Shown here: positions 58,158 to 64,000 of the stretch, one piece after another
Layout: each line of letters begins with the position of its first letter
Position numbering within the stretch: the first letter of the stretch is position 1
Source of the DNA: Lingula anatina
Lineage: Eukaryota; Brachiopoda; Lingulata; Lingulida; Lingulidae
Length of the DNA stretch: 64,000 nt
Reading direction: 5' to 3'
Assembly: GCF_001039355.2 (NCBI RefSeq)
Contig: NW_019773881.1
Location: 261,784 to 325,783, forward strand
Notes under the pieces: model-generated
What the model saw: only the letters and a program-made list of their open reading frames with translations
Database searches by the model: none
Told to the model about the DNA's origin: nothing
Position numbers and translations under genes: made by a program

Positions 58158-61100
58158 TTAGACAAACTGTACATGTCTCATATCATCAGACTTGAAGTTA
58201 ATTTCTGCATAGCCGTCCTTCTCTCCCCTCACTGTGTCGGCCACAGCCTCAAACTTCATGGGGAGCCTCTGTTTGGATGCCTCGGGAGAGTCCTGCAGCT
58301 CTTCATAAATCTGAACAAGGGAGTACAATATTTAGAACAGATGGATGGATGACAGGCATTTTAAAGTGGTTGTATCAAATATTTGACAGATTTAAAGTCT
58401 CACATTACACCACCAATATTTGAAAGTCAGAAATTCCTTTAATGATGTTTTCAAATTAATTTTTTTAGATAAAACATAAACTAAGAATTCTTTTCATGAT
58501 TCACTACTGTACAAATTTGTGTAAAACTAGTACATTGTTGTTATACAAATTGACCCTCCCAGTCACACCTTACCTCATCATGATATGTGGTAGCATAGTG
58601 GTAAACCTCCCACACAGCCGTGGTCTTGTTGAACTGTGTACAGCATGTCTGGAATAGAATTAAACATGCTTAAATCTACAGTTCATATCACATACTACCA
58701 TATAACCACAGTCCCATCACAAAATACTAAATTCATAAAAGGTAAATCATGTTAACACAAATAATTTCTGCGTTGCTAACTTAATTTTTATTAAATATCA
58801 CAAATATCACAGAATTGTTTGCCACTGATAGCACGAAATATTCCTGTACTTATGAATGTTTTCTTACGGATATCAAAGTTGAGACTAATTTGAGTTTACA
58901 ATAACTCTTCTACTATTTTTTCAATGCTGCATATTTCTTCCTACCCTGGACAGCTCATTCATGGCAATAGCCATCTCTTGGTCACTGACAGCAGGCATAT
59001 CCTTGATGGAGTTGTAGAACCTCTGCACCTTCTCTTTGTAGCGGGGAATGTCTTTGGCAAACAGCAGCTTGTTGGAAGGAGAATCCTGGACAGATATCAA
59101 ACAATATAATGTGTTATAATGGAATCACAAAATACAAGAACTATATCATTTTATATTACATATTATTATTAAAATACTTATTAAGCAATACATATATACA
59201 AACAGGGATCTACTTAATCTGTTAAAAATTTCAGAATCTTTTCAAGTTTGCGACCATGACAACCCTGTTCTCAAACTTGCTTTCAAATGAAAACAAATAT
59301 GAAATTTTTCATTTTATGAAAATATCCAGTGAACAACCAAACGTAATGAATGAGGTGACTTGGACTGTCAAATCACAATACAGTTCACATTTCTATTACA
59401 CGTAGCAAGAGCCAATGGCTAAACAAATGACATCACACAGTCTGGCACCATCCTGTCCATACAACCAGTGAGGGTTTACTGACCTTGCCTAGCCTGTGTT
59501 CTGATGTTGAGCAGGAATCAATGAAAGTTTGTGCTATCACAGAGAGACAGGAGTCTGTGATATGAGATACCTGGATGTCAAACAGGAAGTCTGGGTTCTT
59601 AATGATGTTCACCCAGAACCTCAGGGGCAAGCTGGAGGAAAGAAAAAAAGATTTGAACTGACTGAATGCGGAACAGAAATAATCTGATTTAATTGGGTTT
59701 GTCTTCAAAATCTTACATATTTGTGTGCTGTAAAATTGATTAAATTGTGCCAACCATCCTTCTAATGAAAAAATTACAGACAGAGCAACATGGAAATCAC
59801 AAAAAATTCAAAGGGAAATGATGGCAATGAAAATTGTCACGTTTCCAAAAACAGATATAATAACTAAGTTTCAACCCAAGTGTTTAATCCATTTATAACC
59901 AAAGCAATGTAAGCTTTTTTAACTTATAAAATGAAAAAAGTTAACAAATGAAATTATCTTAATATCTACTGTACAATTCATGGGGCATTTCAGAAAATAA
60001 AAGAACCAATATCAGCCTCTCTAGTACCTGTTATTTTTCCAGGTATGTACCACCTCAGGGTCTGAGATACCATGTCTTCTGGCCTGCTCATCCAGGAAGT
60101 CAAACAGGTACTTTATACATGGTGGCAGGGAGCCATTTACAGCCAGGATGTTCTCAAACAGATCATCTATGAACTTTTGTAATGTGCCCTGAAAAAGAGG
60201 ATGGAGTTATAAGCAGCAGTCATTAACTAGTGAGAAATATTTTCCCTAACATTAAAATTTATTTGATTCCCTAAAAGGCTCACAGGCAAATAAGTTGCCC
60301 ACTGTGACAGCACTTTTTGTGACTGACATACCACATTTTGAATGACAGCAAACAAAATATCAATTTTGCACAATGGTTAAGTTGGGAAACAATTTTCAAT
60401 TGTCAGTCTTTACCTGAGCAACAATATTCTAAATATTTTATTAAGACAGTGGACATGATATAAGCAGGCAGGTGGTTTTACTGGGGACTTGACATTTCAA
60501 AAGTCTTACCTTAGTGGACAACAGCCTTGTAAGAAAGATTTCAGATATCACTTTGTGCCCATGTTTTTGTATTGTGCCATCATCTTGAGGTTTGGTCTGC
60601 AAGAAATACATCAAGAAATAAACAAGACATCAACATCACATCCACATATAAACAAGGCTTAAATGCAAGGTTAACTTGTTCAATGCCAAAGAAGTAAATC
60701 TGATCATGATTAAGCATAAATGTTATGTGATTAAAAAGTTTTTAGAGAGACTAAAGACCTTTTCTGCCAATGAGGAATGAAGTTTTTACTAAACCTATTT
60801 CACACTTTTTTTATCAAAATTAAGACCAATTTCCCTAAATTACCAGATGATAAGCCTTGGCCCCTTGTTCCACATCTTGTACCATTGGTGTGGAGGAATT
60901 CACAGACATGAACGTGCTCTCCATATTACCTGAAGTGAAAACAACAGTGAAGAGAGATTGTACATTTAAGTGCTAAAAGGTAAAGGTTGGGTTTAATGCC
61001 TGTTATCCACAATAAATGAAATCAGCATGAGTTACAATTTATGCGTGGTCTTATTTGTATAGTTCACTCTTGAAATAATCTTAGCTCTATGGCCTTCATA

Positions 61101-64000
61101 CAATCCATACAATCACATTAACTACAGGAAAGTAAGACAAAACTTGTTTCAATCATCCGATGAAAGAGAACACAAAAGAACCATGATGCCACTTACTGTT
61201 AGTAGACCTGAGTGTGTTGTTATGGCTGTCTACCAGAGCCATCTGTGCCCCGTCTGACACCTTGTAGTGGGCCAGTGTGTTGATACGGCGCCACCCATCC
61301 TCGTACTCTGACGTCACATCCTGGTCCTGCAGGACAAGATGGCCTCCACGGCCATGACGCCATTCTGAAATACAAATGGGGGAATTATTGTATAAAACAA
61401 TTTTTATTTTATCCCACTTTCCTTTGAGCACAAATATTACCAGACCACACCTAAGTTGTGTCACAAAGTATAATAATTAATTCTTTCAAAATTATCTACA
61501 TCAAAAGTAGTATTTCTGCTACATTAACATAATTCTGCCTGGTTTAATAACAGTTACTGTGAATGCTTAAGTAAGATGGAATTTTCTTCTTAACCTATAG
61601 GTGCAATTTTTGTATTTACTCTCTACGTGGGAATGTAGCTATATAACCTTTAAATGCATTAATTAGAACTTATTCATTTAGCAATAACAAAAAATCAACA
61701 TCAATATACAGAAGTCATGCCATACCTAAATCCAAGGTCTCAGCTGGAGGTCGCCGTGAGAAGGGAGTGTTCTTGTACATAGCATCCAGCAGCTTTCCCT
61801 TCACTTGTGTAATACTGTCACAGTCCAAAACCCGACACTGCAGCATCTCCCCTCCCTCCTGGACTACATTCAGGGTCTACAATACAAATATATATGTAAT
61901 ATCTACAATATCATACTATATATAACTAGGAGTATATTATCACTGGTGTATCATATAAATATCAATACATTTGATATATATTATCTATGTATAATAGCAC
62001 GCACTAGTTTTATAAATGATGCACACGAAACTTGTAACCAGGTACAGAGTTGTCAGGACCCCTTAACTTTTCCAAAACAAAATGACAGATTTTTTTAACA
62101 GTGGTGCCCCAAAACATATGTCAATATTCAGACACTCTCAGAATTGATTGTTTAAGAGATATTCTTAAAATAATATTTGGTCTAAAATATGCAAAATATG
62201 GTATTAAAATAAGCCTTTCGCAGTCATTCGCTGTGGCGACCGCATCTCTTTTCAAATTGGTTAAAAAAAAAAAAAAAAAAAAAAAACGCTATACTCACAA
62301 TGCTTTTTAGTTCTATTTTCTCTCTGAGCAGCCTCTCCTCAGACAAGGAGTACCTGGCATCTGCAGTGACCACATCCACTGGCCCCTTCTCCATCTGGTG
62401 CTTGATGGACTTGTACAGCATGAACAGAGGGTTGCCTGTGGATGTCTGGAAGAAAAAAAGTAGGTGAAATATGATGACAGTTGTACTACATCATTCTATA
62501 TTGTAAAATAAAAAAAAAACATTCTGTTCATTCTTGTGTCATTGTATTTGTTTCTGACCACACAGTGATTACAACAAGCAGCTTGTCAGTCCTCCCTCCA
62601 CTAAATACTTCATCAAGCAAGTCACAATTGAAAATACAGTATCACAAATGTCATGGTTACCTTGAGATACCCATACAGTGACAAAGAAAGCCAGTTTGTT
62701 AGCAGTTTCTCCACCACTGACTCTGTCCTCCTTAACATCAGTTTAGGATGCTTTCCTGTGACAGACTTGTCCACTAGGTCTTCCAGTAGACTCTTTAGCA
62801 CTCTGGAAACAAGTTAATGGTCAGAAGTTAATGTCAGTCGATGTTTGCCTGCCTATTGCCAATATTTCACCTAACGACTATAATAATACATTTAAAATTT
62901 GAAAGTAGATAACACCCATACTCTAACCTTAAAATAACCTATCCTTTTTCACATTTTGTATACAATAAAAGCAGGTAGTAGTATTTGGTCTCTTTTGATG
63001 CACACAACAAGCAACTTACTCGGTTGCATAGTCCATTTTGTTAAGGAATATGATCATCAGCAGGGAGGCTACATTCACTCTGGAAAAATAAATTAAACAT
63101 TTGGTTAAAAACCTTATAAAAGACTTTTAAAAGCTAACACATTTCTCTTTATTCTCAAGATGATTCCGTTTATCAGCAATTTTCATCTTAAGATGTCAAC
63201 AACATCTTAAATTAGAAGGAAAGCATTAAGCCTAGTCTCTGTGATGTCAAAACCTTACTTTCAATGATTTCAAATCACTGTTACAATAACATTTAACCTC
63301 TACACTATGGTCCTTGGCAGGGAATATCAATCATGCAGTAAGCACATTGCTACTTACTTATCTTTGATACCAAACCCCTTCTGAGCCTCTAAGGTTCTGA
63401 TGAAGACCAGAAGGAAGGCTTTATTGTTCAGAAGCTGTTCAAATTGTCGCATGCCTTGCTCCACACTGGGCCTTGAGCCAGGGTCAACCTGGGATGTATA
63501 TGAGAAAAATTTACATAAAATCTCTCCTTAATTCCATCTGATATATTTATGGAACTCTATACCTATATTAAATATCATTTCTTTCCTAAAGAAACATTAA
63601 AATGAAGAGTTAGAGTTACAGAGAAAAACTTTTTTTCAATCATCTTATCATGAATTACTATAAGCATTCATAACACAAAGGCAACATTTAGGAATTTAGT
63701 GTTAAATGGAAAATTTTAACAGATACAGTATGTAAACAAGTACTGCTAATGGCTGATACCTGTTATTTTTCATAAAAACAAAACTTCTAAGATGATCACT
63801 CAAAAGAACATTTCTCTACTTCATAATAATATTACTTAAAAAACTAATCCACTGTAGCTATCTAAATATTCAAAGACAACTTTGACCCTTACATCAATTC
63901 TATCCAAGACCTGGTGATAGGCCTGTCTTGGGAAGAGCACCTTGAATGCGTAACTATGGAAATCCCAATATGGTATCCCCGTGGCGATGAGGTCACTGGT
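58158..64000 (-). CDS. Plexin, cytoplasmic region (C-terminal 14 exons, partial)
   Basis: Minus-strand exons: 64000-63893 (open at the window edge), 63488-63358, 63079-63020, 62802-62661, 62445-62299, 61876-61726, 61364-61197, 60929-60844, 60596-60510, 60188-60028, 59631-59484, 59085-58945, 58648-58574, 58310-58158; 585 residues, phases closing throughout. The first GAP half has the catalytic-Arg segment [15 protein letters not shown] and [20 protein letters not shown]. The Rho-GTPase-binding domain has [18 protein letters not shown] and [15 protein letters not shown]. The second GAP half has [56 protein letters not shown] and MPAVSDQEM. Plexins are semaphorin receptors whose GAP domain acts on Rap/R-Ras in axon guidance and migration. 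The extracellular part is beyond the window. The A or B class is not resolved. The tail ends DDMRHVQFV. Confidence 0.96.
62261..62285. repeat. Poly-A tract next to a plexin exon
   Basis: About 25 A just past the donor of the plexin exon ending at 62299; read on the minus strand it is poly-T inside the intron. Confidence 0.85.

Overview
The window is nuclear DNA from an intron-rich animal. It is AT-rich, full of microsatellites and homopolymers, and carries bilaterian genes (plexin, SET/TAF-I, RSBN1, a uromodulin/VWDE-like D8C protein) with consensus GT-AG introns. A PEP-synthase-like gene, a proteinase-K-like subtilase and the repeat types suggest a marine invertebrate. A lophotrochozoan such as a mollusc, brachiopod or annelid is my best guess, but the phylum is not proven by the sequence. 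Two single N bases (3243 and 8867) mark uncertain assembly points.

Layout. (1) 2037-2602, minus: the last two exons of a PEP-synthase-like gene, hidden among non-coding DNA. (2) 3454-10900, minus: five exons of a secreted D8C/VWDE-like protein whose 5' and 3' ends are missing. Its largest intron holds a Tc1/mariner element (7846-10164) that is itself interrupted by a LINE ORF1 fragment. (3) 11672-12881 and 17834-19020: two copies of a 1.2-kb duplication carrying a TATA promoter and a signal-peptide start. Copy B drives a nine-exon secreted protein with a helical tryptophan-bearing region and a ten-cysteine prokineticin/colipase-like domain (18990-23696). Copy A runs into unrelated sequence and makes a 72-codon chimeric ORF. 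Between the copies lies an intronless subtilisin-like protease (15174-16454, minus). (4) 25163-33620, minus: a five-exon acidic ankyrin-repeat protein, with a probable promoter or 5' exon near 36.2-36.5 kb. (5) 40278-48863, minus: RSBN1/KDM9-type JmjC protein, with a partial duplication of one exon. (6) 49102-53283, plus: SET/TAF-I, divergent from RSBN1 across a 238-bp CCAAT-rich spacer. (7) 58158-64000, minus: the last 14 exons of a plexin (GAP and Rho-binding domains).

The genes do not form one pathway. RSBN1 and SET, two chromatin proteins, may share a promoter. The 10.9-24 kb accessory region is the most unusual part: a secreted protease and two secreted-peptide loci arranged around a segmental duplication. 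Exon boundaries were set by hand from GT/AG consensus and frame continuity. Where all phases close (SET, RSBN1, plexin, ankyrin gene, cysteine-rich gene) I am confident; elsewhere I say so.
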